Below, piece by piece: positions 43,768 to 52,120 of a stretch of 64,000 nucleotides of DNA. The stretch is taken from contig NZ_JAMZCY010000007.1 of assembly GCF_024519285.1 (NCBI RefSeq), positions 62,001 to 126,000 of the forward strand. The letters are read 5' to 3'. The position numbers and the translations under genes were made by a program. The DNA is from Cohnella sp. WQ 127256. GTDB lineage: Bacteria; Bacillota; Bacilli; Paenibacillales; Paenibacillaceae. A model generated the notes under the pieces. That model did not search any database. It saw only the letters and a list, made by a program, of their open reading frames with translations, and was not told where the DNA came from. The number at the start of each line of letters is the position of its first letter. The stretch's first letter is position 1.

Positions 43768-45318
43768 ATGCGTAAAATTTATATTTTCGATACAACACTC
43801 CGTGACGGAGAGCAGTCTCCTGGAGTTAACCTGAACACTCAGGAAAAGGTAGAAATTGCCCTGCAGCTTGAAAAGTTGGGCGTAGATCGAATTGAGGCAG
43901 GTTTTCCGGCAGCGTCACCTGGAGATTTGGCAGCGGTTAACGCAGTTGCTAAAGCCGTTAAGAACGCTACGATTATTGGTTTGGCGCGCTCGCGCGAGCC
44001 AGATATCGATGCGGTTAAGGAAGCTCTTAAAGGTGCGCAGGACCCAGGTATTCACCTGTTCTTGGCGACTTCACCGATCCATCGTAAGCACAAGCTGCGT
44101 ATGGAGAAGGAGCAAGTTCTTGAAGCGGCGGATCGAGCGATTCGTTATGCTAAGCAATATTTTGATAAAGTTGAATTTTCCCCAGAAGATGCTGGACGTA
44201 CTGAAATCGATTTTCTTTGCCAAGTCACTGAGATGGCGATTAATGCTGGAGCGACAGTTGTTAATATTCCCGACACAGTGGGCTATTTAACGCCACATGA
44301 GTTCGGTAACATCTTTAAAGTGTTGAAGGAAACCGTACCAGGCATTGAACGTATTCAATTGTCTGCGCATTGTCATGATGACCTTGGCATGGCGACAGCT
44401 AATGCATTGGCTGCGATCCTTAATGGCGCGGATCAGATTGAAGGTACAATTAACGGAATCGGTGAACGTGCGGGTAATACTTCCCTAGAGGAAGTTGCAC
44501 TTACGCTTGCAACGCGTGCTGAATATTTCCAAGCGACAACAACGTTGAACCTGAAGGAAATTGCGCGTACAAGTCGATTGGTCAGCAAACTAACTGGGAT
44601 GGTTGTACCAGGAAACAAAGCGATTGTTGGTGCGAATGCGTTTGCTCATGAATCCGGTATTCATCAAGATGGCATGCTGAAGGAAAAAACGACATACGAG
44701 ATCATTTCTCCAGATACGATCGGCCTACGGGACAGCAAGCTAGTTCTAGGCAAGCACTCTGGACGTCATGCATTCCGTGAGAAGCTAATTGATCTTGGTT
44801 ACGAGAAGCTGACAGAAGAGCAAGTGAACGCCGCATTTGGCAAGTTCAAGGACTTGGCAGATCGCAAGAAAAACGTAAGTGATGAGGATATTAGGGCGCT
44901 CCTCGAAGAGAAAATTGTGGAAACACCGGAAGTATTCGCATTAGAGCAATTAGTCGTAGCCTTCGATAGCCATGCCACTCCTACTGCTGTAGTTACGCTC
45001 AAAACAGTTAAAGGCATCGTGAAGCATGAGTCTGAAGGGAATGGATCGGTAGATGCGATCTATCAGGCCATTGATGCGCTTACCGGTGAGGTCGTCGAGC
45101 TTGATGATTATACGATCAAATCCGTAACGGATGGCACTGATGCACTAGGTGAGGTCCATGTTGTGCTTAAGCAAGGAGATTCATCTGCACAAGGCCGTGG
45201 GGTCAGTACAGATATTCTAGAAGCTAGTGCCCGAGCTTATGTAGACGCATTAAATCGCCTTATCGACAAGCGCAATGCTCCAACTCGCAATCGTCGCGAC
45301 AACGTCACGTTGATCTAA
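43768..45318 (+). CDS. leuA: 2-isopropylmalate synthase
   Basis: ATG 43768 follows AGGAGGTGG by 11 bases; a GTG at 43753 lies within that site and is rejected. The 516-residue enzyme has IYIFDTTLRDGEQSPGVN, the metal-binding HCHDDLGMATANAL, NGIGERAGNTSLEEV, a subdomain HESGIHQDGMLK and the C-terminal leucine-binding regulatory domain. It condenses acetyl-CoA with 2-oxoisovalerate, the first step of the leucine branch. Confidence 0.97.
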   Translation: MRKIYIFDTTLRDGEQSPGVNLNTQEKVEIALQLEKLGVDRIEAGFPAASPGDLAAVNAVAKAVKNATIIGLARSREPDIDAVKEALKGAQDPGIHLFLATSPIHRKHKLRMEKEQVLEAADRAIRYAKQYFDKVEFSPEDAGRTEIDFLCQVTEMAINAGATVVNIPDTVGYLTPHEFGNIFKVLKETVPGIERIQLSAHCHDDLGMATANALAAILNGADQIEGTINGIGERAGNTSLEEVALTLATRAEYFQATTTLNLKEIARTSRLVSKLTGMVVPGNKAIVGANAFAHESGIHQDGMLKEKTTYEIISPDTIGLRDSKLVLGKHSGRHAFREKLIDLGYEKLTEEQVNAAFGKFKDLADRKKNVSDEDIRALLEEKIVETPEVFALEQLVVAFDSHATPTAVVTLKTVKGIVKHESEGNGSVDAIYQAIDALTGEVVELDDYTIKSVTDGTDALGEVHVVLKQGDSSAQGRGVSTDILEASARAYVDALNRLIDKRNAPTRNRRDNVTLI

Positions 45319-45342
45319 TAGCTCAGAAATGAGGAACATCGG

Positions 45343-46545
45343 ATGAACTATCATTTTTCGAAGAGACTGGACACTTTCTCCTCCTCAGCCGTACGTGAAA
45401 TTCTAAAGCTAACTCAGAAAAAATCAATTATTTCGTTCGCAGGGGGGCTACCCGCTGAGGAGCATTTTCCAGTTGCAGCAATTGGAGAAGCATTCGAACG
45501 AGTACTGGCTGCGGGTAATAAAGCACTCCAATATGGTTTGACGGAAGGGTACTTACCTTTACGTGAGAGCATCTGTAAGTGGATGGTGAATAAAGGTGTA
45601 ACGGTCACGCCTGACGATATGCTATTGACTACCGGTTCGCAGCAAGCCATTGATCTGCTGACTCGGATTTATATCGATGCAGGTGACGTGATCCTCGTAG
45701 AGAGACCGACATATTTGTCGGCTTTACAAGTATTCCGTTCCTATGGCGCTACATTGGTTTCTGTAGATGCAGATGAGAATGGGATGAATCTGGATGACTT
45801 AGCCGCCAAGCTGAAGAAATATCGTCCGAAAATGGTGTATGTGATTCCCACGTTCTCCAATCCAACGGGTAAGGCATGGAGTATGGAGCGTCGTAAGGGA
45901 GTGCTTAAGCTCTGTAGGGAGAGCGAAAGTCTTATCCTTGAAGATGATCCGTATGGCGAGCTGAAATTTGGAGATGCTTCGGTAACTTATCCGTCGCTGT
46001 TTTCTTTAGATCAGCATCCTGGAGGATCTTGTGTCGTATACACGAGCACCTTCTCCAAGACCGTAGCACCAGCGTTGCGCACGGGCTGGGTCATGGCTGA
46101 TTCAGAAATTATCCGTAACATGGCACGCGCTAAGCAAGCGGCTGATTTACATTCCAGCTCCCTTGACCAGCAGACACTATACCAATTGATGGAACACTTC
46201 GATCTTGATGGTCATATCGAATTCGTCCGCAAGGAATACGAGGCACGTATGCGCCAGATGGCAGAATTACTCCATGAGCAGCAGTGGCCAGGTGTGACAT
46301 GGAATGAACCCAAAGGCGGTATGTTCTTCTGGTTGGAGCTTCCGGAGTCGATAGATACTGCGGAGCTACTCAAGACAGCTGTTGATCTTGGTGTTGCATT
46401 CGTCCCAGGAATTTCATTCTTCACGGATGATAGTGCGAAGAAAAATACGCTGCGCCTTAATTTTACGCATAACGATTTTGCTGGTACCGTAGAAGGAATG
46501 AAGCGGTTGAATCAAGCGATGCAAAGCGTCTTGGTAAAAGGTTAG
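45343..46545 (+). CDS. PLP-dependent aminotransferase, class I/II, in the leu cluster
   Basis: The 400-residue fold type I enzyme shows IISFAGGLPAEEHFPV, LLTTGSQQAIDLL, VIPTFSNPTGKAWS, ILEDDPYGELKF and the PLP-lysine site VYTSTFSKTVAPALRTGW, with the arginine for substrate carboxylate at LRLNFTHN. It resembles 2-aminoadipate (LysN-like)/aromatic or branched-chain aminotransferases. It lies 24 bases after leuA and has no promoter of its own, so it probably makes the final amino group transfer to leucine or valine precursors. This is inference; ilvE is a different fold. Confidence 0.85.
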   Translation: MNYHFSKRLDTFSSSAVREILKLTQKKSIISFAGGLPAEEHFPVAAIGEAFERVLAAGNKALQYGLTEGYLPLRESICKWMVNKGVTVTPDDMLLTTGSQQAIDLLTRIYIDAGDVILVERPTYLSALQVFRSYGATLVSVDADENGMNLDDLAAKLKKYRPKMVYVIPTFSNPTGKAWSMERRKGVLKLCRESESLILEDDPYGELKFGDASVTYPSLFSLDQHPGGSCVVYTSTFSKTVAPALRTGWVMADSEIIRNMARAKQAADLHSSSLDQQTLYQLMEHFDLDGHIEFVRKEYEARMRQMAELLHEQQWPGVTWNEPKGGMFFWLELPESIDTAELLKTAVDLGVAFVPGISFFTDDSAKKNTLRLNFTHNDFAGTVEGMKRLNQAMQSVLVKG

Positions 46546-46564
46546 GAACAAGCTTAGCTGAATG

Positions 46565-46592
46565 AGCGCGTACCGAGAGGTATGCGCTTTTT
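46565..46592 (+). terminator. Terminator after the aminotransferase gene
   Basis: AGCGCGTACC and GGTATGCGCT form a 10-bp stem with a GAGA loop and five T residues. Confidence 0.85.
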
Positions 46593-46648
46593 CTATGCGA
46601 GTAAATACCGATAGGTGATATCTATAGAAACGATAGTTTTTATCTATT

Positions 46649-46693
46649 TTGCCAATGGGGTCAAATGTACTACAATTGAGAGATAGTCTCAAT
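46649..46693 (+). promoter_or_regulatory. leuB promoter with palindrome at the start site
   Basis: TTGCCA (46649-46654) and TACAAT (46671-46676) are 16 bases apart. A palindrome ATTGAGA/TCTCAAT (46675-46693, loop GATAG) overlaps the end of -10 and the expected start, as an operator or a 5' stability hairpin would. Confidence 0.55.
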
Positions 46694-46731
46694 GGACAAA
46701 CTTATACCCAAAATTGGAGTGAATGATAACT

Positions 46732-47811
46732 ATGTCAGAAGTTAAAAAAATCGCCGTTATCGCTGGTGACGGAATTGGTCCTGAAGTTGTTGCAGAAGCT
46801 GAAAAGGTACTAAAACGTTCGGAGGAATTGTTCGGCTATAAATTCGAGCTTGAGCACGGCTTGTTCGGCGGTATTGCTATCGACGAGAGAGGCACGCCTT
46901 TGCCGGAAGATACGCTTGAAATGTGTCGTAAAGCAGATGCTGTTCTTCTTGGTGCTGTAGGTGGACCGAAATGGGATAACAATTCGAAGGAGCTTCGCCC
47001 GGAAACTGGCTTGCTCGGAATTCGTAAAGCTTTAGGTCTATTCTCTAACATTCGTCCTGCAGTCGTATTTGATTGCCTTAAGGATGCTTCGACATTGAAG
47101 CCTGAAGTACTTGAAGGCACTGATCTTATTGTTGTTCGTGAGCTTACTGGCGGTATCTACTTCGGAGAGAAGTTCCGTCGTGAAGGGCCGCAAGGAGAAG
47201 AAGCAGTTGATACTTGTGTATATAACGTAACCGAAATCGAACGTATCGTTCGCCAAGCTTTCGAGGTTGCTCAGAAGCGCAGCAAACGTCTTGCGTCCGT
47301 TGATAAAGCGAACGTACTTGAAACTTCACGTCTGTGGAGAGAAACCGTTAACCGGATCGCTCCTGAATATGCGGATGTTGAAGTGGAGCACGTACTCGTG
47401 GATAACTGCGCTATGCAATTGCTACGTCGTCCTTCGAGCTTCGACGTAATCGTTACGGAAAATATGTTCGGAGATATTCTAAGTGATGAAGCAGCTATGT
47501 TGACAGGTTCAATCGGTATGCTGTCCTCTGCTTCCTTGGGCGAGGGTAGCTTTGGATTATACGAGCCGGTACACGGTTCCGCACCTGATATCGCCGGCCA
47601 AGGCATCTCGAATCCGATTGCTACAATCCTTTCAGTTGCCCTTATGTTCCGTCTGACATTTGGTTACGAGGAAGCGGCTACTGCGATTGAAACGGCTGTT
47701 AAGAACGTACTAGATGCTGGACATCGCACAGGCGATATCGCGGTAGATAAGAGCAAAGCAATTGGCACAACGGCTATGGGTGACTTAATCGTAGCAGCAA
47801 TGACTCGCTAA
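46732..47811 (+). CDS. leuB: 3-isopropylmalate dehydrogenase
   Basis: ATG 46732 is 10 bases after GGAGTG; the upstream ATG at 46723 almost touches it. The 359-residue enzyme carries [14 protein letters not shown], the [12 protein letters not shown] loop that defines substrate choice in LeuB, and [16 protein letters not shown] with the metal-binding aspartates. It oxidises and decarboxylates 3-isopropylmalate with NAD. leuC and leuD are not adjacent. Confidence 0.97.
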   Translation: MSEVKKIAVIAGDGIGPEVVAEAEKVLKRSEELFGYKFELEHGLFGGIAIDERGTPLPEDTLEMCRKADAVLLGAVGGPKWDNNSKELRPETGLLGIRKALGLFSNIRPAVVFDCLKDASTLKPEVLEGTDLIVVRELTGGIYFGEKFRREGPQGEEAVDTCVYNVTEIERIVRQAFEVAQKRSKRLASVDKANVLETSRLWRETVNRIAPEYADVEVEHVLVDNCAMQLLRRPSSFDVIVTENMFGDILSDEAAMLTGSIGMLSSASLGEGSFGLYEPVHGSAPDIAGQGISNPIATILSVALMFRLTFGYEEAATAIETAVKNVLDAGHRTGDIAVDKSKAIGTTAMGDLIVAAMTR

Positions 47812-47823
47812 TTCGAAAATTGT

Positions 47824-47838
47824 TTATAATAATTCTAA
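47824..47838 (+). promoter_or_regulatory. PerR-like box
   Basis: TTATAATAATTCTAA matches the 7-1-7 PerR consensus TTATAATnATTATAA at all but one defined position. It lies 20 bases before a TTGACT/TAGGAT promoter (47858-47886). Confidence 0.6.
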
Positions 47839-47857
47839 AAAAGGAATTGTTATCATC

Positions 47858-47886
47858 TTGACTAGCTTGTCCTCGAATGTTAGGAT
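47858..47886 (+). promoter_or_regulatory. Promoter of the peroxiredoxin gene
   Basis: TTGACT (47858-47863) and TAGGAT (47881-47886), spacer 17. Confidence 0.6.
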
Positions 47887-47951
47887 TTTAAAGTGAGCAA
47901 TACACAGAAAGCACTAGCAATAAGGCTGGGCTTGCAGGAGGTAATTTAAAG

Positions 47952-48497
47952 ATGGCAGAGCGTTTAGTAGGTCGTCCGGCACCAGATTTCACAATGGATA
48001 CAGCGACTGGCGATGGTAAAGATTTTGGTACAGTATCTCTTTCCGATTACAGAGGCAAATGGTTGGTATTTTTCTTCTATCCTCTAGACTTCACTTTCGT
48101 ATGTCCTACAGAAATCACAGCACTTTCCGAAGCAACTAGCGTGTTCTCTGGCTTGAACACTGAAGTTCTTGGCGTTAGTATCGATAGCAAGCATAGCCAC
48201 CGCGCTTGGATCAATACACCTAAGAACGACAACGGTCTTGGCCAATTGAACTTCCCACTTGCTGCTGATATTACGAAGCAAGTTGCTCGTGACTATGGCG
48301 TTCTTATCGAAGAAGAAGGAATTGCATTGCGCGGTTTGTTCATCATCGATCCAGAAGGCGAATTGAAATATCAAGTTGTTAACCATAATGATGTAGGCCG
48401 CAGTGTTGAAGAAACACTTCGCGTACTTCAAGCATTGCAATCCGGCGGATTGTGCCCGATGAACTGGAAAGCTGGCGACAAAAACCTAGTTGTGTAA
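47952..48497 (+). CDS. 2-Cys peroxiredoxin, YkuU-like
   Basis: The 181-residue protein has the peroxidatic motif DFTFVCPTEITALSE (Cys 51) and a resolving Cys in GGLCPMNWKAG (Cys 168), with GVLIEEEGIALRGLFIIDPEG between. End to end it follows the YkuU type of B. subtilis. It reduces hydrogen peroxide and organic peroxides with thioredoxin or a similar reductant. GCAGGAGG precedes the ATG. The PerR-like box upstream fits induction by peroxide. Confidence 0.93.
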   Translation: MAERLVGRPAPDFTMDTATGDGKDFGTVSLSDYRGKWLVFFFYPLDFTFVCPTEITALSEATSVFSGLNTEVLGVSIDSKHSHRAWINTPKNDNGLGQLNFPLAADITKQVARDYGVLIEEEGIALRGLFIIDPEGELKYQVVNHNDVGRSVEETLRVLQALQSGGLCPMNWKAGDKNLVV

Positions 48498-48518
48498 TCA
48501 CAATTAACCCTATATATG

Positions 48519-48553
48519 AAAGCTCCTCGGAACATGGTTCCGAGGAGCTTTTT
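48519..48553 (+). terminator. Terminator after the peroxiredoxin gene
   Basis: AAAGCTCCTCGGAAC and GTTCCGAGGAGCTTT form a perfect 15-bp stem with an ATG loop, then T residues. Confidence 0.95.
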
Positions 48554-48648
48554 GCCCAAATGGAAATAAATGCAGCAGGAATTGCGTAGATGGATAGAGA
48601 ATATAGTGAGAAGAATAAGGGTGATGCTGATTTGAAGGAGGGAAGGCG

Positions 48649-49074
48649 ATGAGCTTTTGCTGTGGAGCCAGCATGATTGGAACAAAGGGAACATTAAAGC
48701 ATGTTCGGACTCGGATTCATAACGTGCCGATCTTATTTTGTCCAGTATGTCATCGTATTGAAGTACATTACTTAGTGGAAAATGAATACGAAATATTAGC
48801 TGAGTATGCCCATGGGGACGGAGCATCAGAAGTCGACTTCCACGATTACGTAGATGAATCGGATAAAGCACTTCATGAGAATTGTGTAAACAATGAAGAG
48901 GAAGAGCCGATACAAATTGTACAAAATCAAATCGACATGTCACTTGATCTGCTTACGTTTGCCAAGGAAATAGGCGATAGTGAGTGGGAGCAGCAATTGA
49001 AGAAACGACTCATTACTTTAAGTCAAAGGCGCCATAAGTTAAAGTTAAAACGAACTCCAGGGGGAGCCATGTAA
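48649..49074 (+). CDS. Zinc-ribbon-like hypothetical protein
   Basis: The 141-residue product starts with MSFCCGASM and has CPVCHR near residue 31, so two Cys pairs resemble a YgiT-type zinc finger. The middle is acidic (DGASEVDFHDYVDESDKA) and the C terminus is a basic helix rich in K, R and L. GGAGGGAAGG precedes the ATG. Neither a DNA-binding nor an enzymatic role can be named; antitoxin-like YgiT proteins have a helix-turn-helix which is not evident here. Confidence 0.7.
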   Translation: MSFCCGASMIGTKGTLKHVRTRIHNVPILFCPVCHRIEVHYLVENEYEILAEYAHGDGASEVDFHDYVDESDKALHENCVNNEEEEPIQIVQNQIDMSLDLLTFAKEIGDSEWEQQLKKRLITLSQRRHKLKLKRTPGGAM

Positions 49075-49106
49075 ACACCTTCTGGTATCCTATAGAATTC
49101 TATCGG

Positions 49107-49157
49107 GGACTGCCCTTAAGTAGATCAATTCTGCTCAAGAGGGGGTCCTTTTTTTGC
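49107..49157 (+). terminator. Terminator after the zinc-ribbon-like gene
   Basis: GGAC..CCCTT pairs imperfectly with AAGAGGGGGTCC and is followed by seven T residues. Confidence 0.75.
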
Positions 49158-49290
49158 TGACTAGGAGGTGTCCCACAATTCGTCATTGCTCGACAACTTC
49201 TCCCGTTGACAGTGCTGCTAATTAATGGCTATGATTTGATTGATTTGAACTTTGATTTCGTTGCTGTTCTAGTGATGGGAGAGTGCTCGA

Positions 49291-50679
49291 ATGGACAGCT
49301 GGAGAACACGATATTTTCCGATTCTTGCTGAATTTGTTCGAAGCAAGGGACATATTGTTCGTCTAGATGCTAAGGAGTTATGGCTTGAACTCAGGGAGTT
49401 GCCTACGGATGACATTCTTGAGCATCATGAAGAGAGTGTGAAATTTCTTCTTTCCTGTGCTGAACCCGAAGAACGGATATCATTAGTGCACCGTTCTCTC
49501 ATGTTTATAACTGAGCTGCTTATTTCATTACGTCTTCCTGAAGGTGCTGCAGCAAGGGAAGAATCCGAAGTCGATCACCTACGTCTGAGTACGAGCGCGA
49601 TTCACTTGGCACAGATGGAAGAGGAGTATCCGAATAAATTTGAAACCGTTCTCCAGCATCTGGATAGTGGCGTGGCCTTATTCGATAGCGCGGGCAACCT
49701 TCGATTCCTGAACGTTCAGATGTCGAGAATGCTCCAAGCTCCCCGTAGATCATTAATTGGGAGTACCCTATATCAGTTGTTTTTTCACGGGAATCTCAAT
49801 CGATCTTATCGAAAAAGCTTTGTGCGGATATACAAGGATATGGTACGAAATCGTCGGTATAATGCTGAATTTCAAAGTGAGAATGGTCGATTTCTGCTTG
49901 TTACGATATCGCAGATTGAGGAACTGAATGGGGATTACTTGATCAGCGTTAAAGATGTGTCCGAGTACAAGCAAATCGAACAAGCTGCATTCCAGAATGA
50001 TAAGCTCGCTATGCTTGGTAAAATTGCCGCAGCCATTGCACATGAAATTCGGAATCCGCTCACTTCAATTAGAGGTTTTATTCAATTAATTGCCCCGTAT
50101 CTTAATGAGATTGGGAAGCAAGAATATGGTCGGATTATCCTCTCCGAGATTGATCGAGCCAACGATATTATTTATGAGTTTCTGAATTCCTCCAAACCCT
50201 CCGCTCCTATGAAACAGAAGGTTCTCGTAGGACTTTTGCTAAAGGAGACGATTCTGCTATCGGAAAGTGATGCACATATGAAAGGGTGCGAAATTCAGCA
50301 TGAAATTTTTGATCCTTTTTTGACCGTTGCTGTTGATGTGAAGCAGATTAAACAAGTGCTACTTAATATTATTAATAATGCATTGGATGCCATATTTGAA
50401 TTAAACGATGAACGAAAAGGTCGAATCGATATTTCTGCAAAACAAGAGGGCAAATATGCGTTAATCTCAATTAAGGACAATGGCAAAGGGATGCAGCGGA
50501 CGACGTTAAATCGGTTGTTTGATCCCTTTTTTACGACGAAGATAGAAGGGACAGGCTTAGGGCTGTCCGTAAGCTATCGTATTATTTGTAATCATGGTGG
50601 GACGATTCATGTGGAGAGCCAATTAAATGAAGGAACAGAATTTATGATTTATTTGCCTTTTGTGGACTTGAAAGAGTAG
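49291..50679 (+). CDS. PAS-domain sensor histidine kinase, sporulation-kinase type
   Basis: The 462-residue protein has a helical N terminus (about 1-125), a PAS domain (FETVLQHLDSGVALFDSAGN, about 125-235), HisKA with AHEIRNPLTSIRGFIQL (phospho-His about 251), and HATPase_c with NIINNALDA (N box), DNGKGM (G1) and GTGLGL (G2). There is no membrane segment, so it is cytoplasmic, like KinA/KinE which feed the Spo0 phosphorelay through Spo0F. No response-regulator gene is adjacent, consistent with such an orphan kinase. GGGAGAG precedes the ATG. Confidence 0.9.
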   Translation: MDSWRTRYFPILAEFVRSKGHIVRLDAKELWLELRELPTDDILEHHEESVKFLLSCAEPEERISLVHRSLMFITELLISLRLPEGAAAREESEVDHLRLSTSAIHLAQMEEEYPNKFETVLQHLDSGVALFDSAGNLRFLNVQMSRMLQAPRRSLIGSTLYQLFFHGNLNRSYRKSFVRIYKDMVRNRRYNAEFQSENGRFLLVTISQIEELNGDYLISVKDVSEYKQIEQAAFQNDKLAMLGKIAAAIAHEIRNPLTSIRGFIQLIAPYLNEIGKQEYGRIILSEIDRANDIIYEFLNSSKPSAPMKQKVLVGLLLKETILLSESDAHMKGCEIQHEIFDPFLTVAVDVKQIKQVLLNIINNALDAIFELNDERKGRIDISAKQEGKYALISIKDNGKGMQRTTLNRLFDPFFTTKIEGTGLGLSVSYRIICNHGGTIHVESQLNEGTEFMIYLPFVDLKE

Positions 50680-50749
50680 AATCTGGGTTAAGTAACCAAA
50701 AAGTAATAAATGATATAAAGGGAACCAATACAACTTGGGGGAACATCAT

Positions 50750-52030
50750 ATGAGCAACTTGATCCGAGGAGTTAAGCAAACGCTAACAACCCGACAAATG
50801 GAGTCGGATAATCGGAGAGGCTTACGAATTTCGTTAATAGAGGGTATACCCGCGAATATATTAGCGAATTTGATAGGCGGTCCTTTGCAGACCGTCTATT
50901 TATCGTACTTGGGTTTTACAGCATTCCACATCGGGTTAGTATTGGCTATTCCTCCCTTTGCCCTACTCGTGCAGATTTTTATTGCGTTCGCCATGCAAAC
51001 GTGGCAGAATCGTCGGTTTTTTGTTGCCTTGTTTGGTATTGTCCATCGAACGCTATGGGTAAGCACAGGACTCATTCCGCTAACGTTTACGGAGGATGCT
51101 TGGATTCCCGTATATATCGCGGTCTGGTTAAGCTGTATGATCTCCGGGCAAGCAGGTGGAGTAATCTGGACTTCCTTGATGGCCGATGTTGTACCACCTG
51201 CTGTTAGAGGAAAATACTTTGGGATACGTAATACAATTCACTGGGCAGTCGTCTGTATCACGTTGTTCGTGGGCGGCCAGATCATGGAGTGGTTTCCAGG
51301 GGTACATGGGTTTACTATCCTTTTCTCGATAAGCGCTGCTTGCGTTTTCTGGAATGGTTGGGCACTATCACGCTACCCGAATCCACCGTTCCAGCCTTCG
51401 GAGAGTGGAAGGTCCATGCGGATGTTTATTCGACCGTTCGCGGATCGGCGGTTCCTATCGGCGACATTGTTCATATCCCTGTTTATCCTTGTGCAGAATA
51501 CGGTTATTCCGCTCTTCTCTTACGTTATGCTTGAGATCATTGATCTAAGTGCCAGCAGAGTAACCTTAATCATTATGCTGCAAAATTTGATTATGATGCT
51601 TAGCTATTATTATTGGGGTGTGCTGAATAGCAGATATTCAACGAGTACGTTGTTATTATGGACATTCCCGCTGATAGCGGCTTCCTGCGTGATGTGGGCG
51701 GGGATTGCAATTGTCCCTGTCATGCTTGTGCTAATTGTTGTTCATATTCTGCTAGGCTTCGGCGTGGCTGGCTATAACCTGCTTGTGTTCAACTTTCTAA
51801 TTGGAGACTCTCCAAAATCGGAAAGACCGATGTATGTAGCGGTGTTCTCTGCACTTACAGGGATTGCAGGCTTCATTGGTCCGATTGCAGGTGGATGGCT
51901 GTACGATGAAATATCGACAGGTCCTTTATGGATACAGACTTACGGGGTGGCTACGATAGCTGGCGGTGTACTCTTGCTGTTATCGCTGGTGCTTGCTCCT
52001 TTTGTGTTCAAATCTCGAAGCTCCAAATAA
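50750..52030 (+). CDS. Major facilitator superfamily transporter
   Basis: ATG 50750 lies 7 bases after GGGGGA; the TTG at 50735 overlaps that site. The 426-residue protein has about twelve hydrophobic segments with MFS loops such as VRGKYFGIRNTIHW and short basic connectors (RFFVALFG). Substrate not deducible; the N-terminal region (EGIPANILANLIGGPLQTVYL) resembles uncharacterised Bacillales permeases. Neighbours give no clue. Confidence 0.85.
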   Translation: MSNLIRGVKQTLTTRQMESDNRRGLRISLIEGIPANILANLIGGPLQTVYLSYLGFTAFHIGLVLAIPPFALLVQIFIAFAMQTWQNRRFFVALFGIVHRTLWVSTGLIPLTFTEDAWIPVYIAVWLSCMISGQAGGVIWTSLMADVVPPAVRGKYFGIRNTIHWAVVCITLFVGGQIMEWFPGVHGFTILFSISAACVFWNGWALSRYPNPPFQPSESGRSMRMFIRPFADRRFLSATLFISLFILVQNTVIPLFSYVMLEIIDLSASRVTLIIMLQNLIMMLSYYYWGVLNSRYSTSTLLLWTFPLIAASCVMWAGIAIVPVMLVLIVVHILLGFGVAGYNLLVFNFLIGDSPKSERPMYVAVFSALTGIAGFIGPIAGGWLYDEISTGPLWIQTYGVATIAGGVLLLLSLVLAPFVFKSRSSK

Positions 52031-52120
52031 GTATAATAGAAGACTTTGATTGAACTTCGACTGTAATAAAGTTACAATTAATAAGAAATTTGTCGTATCC
52101 TAGAGGAAAAGGTTGATCCA

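Noticed and set aside
48590-48652. 20-codon ORF overlapping the zinc-ribbon-like gene start (ATGA)
   Set aside because: The overlap looks like translational coupling, but no ribosome site precedes its ATG.
48428-48943. 171-codon minus-strand frame
   Set aside because: Spans the peroxiredoxin terminator and parts of two forward genes.
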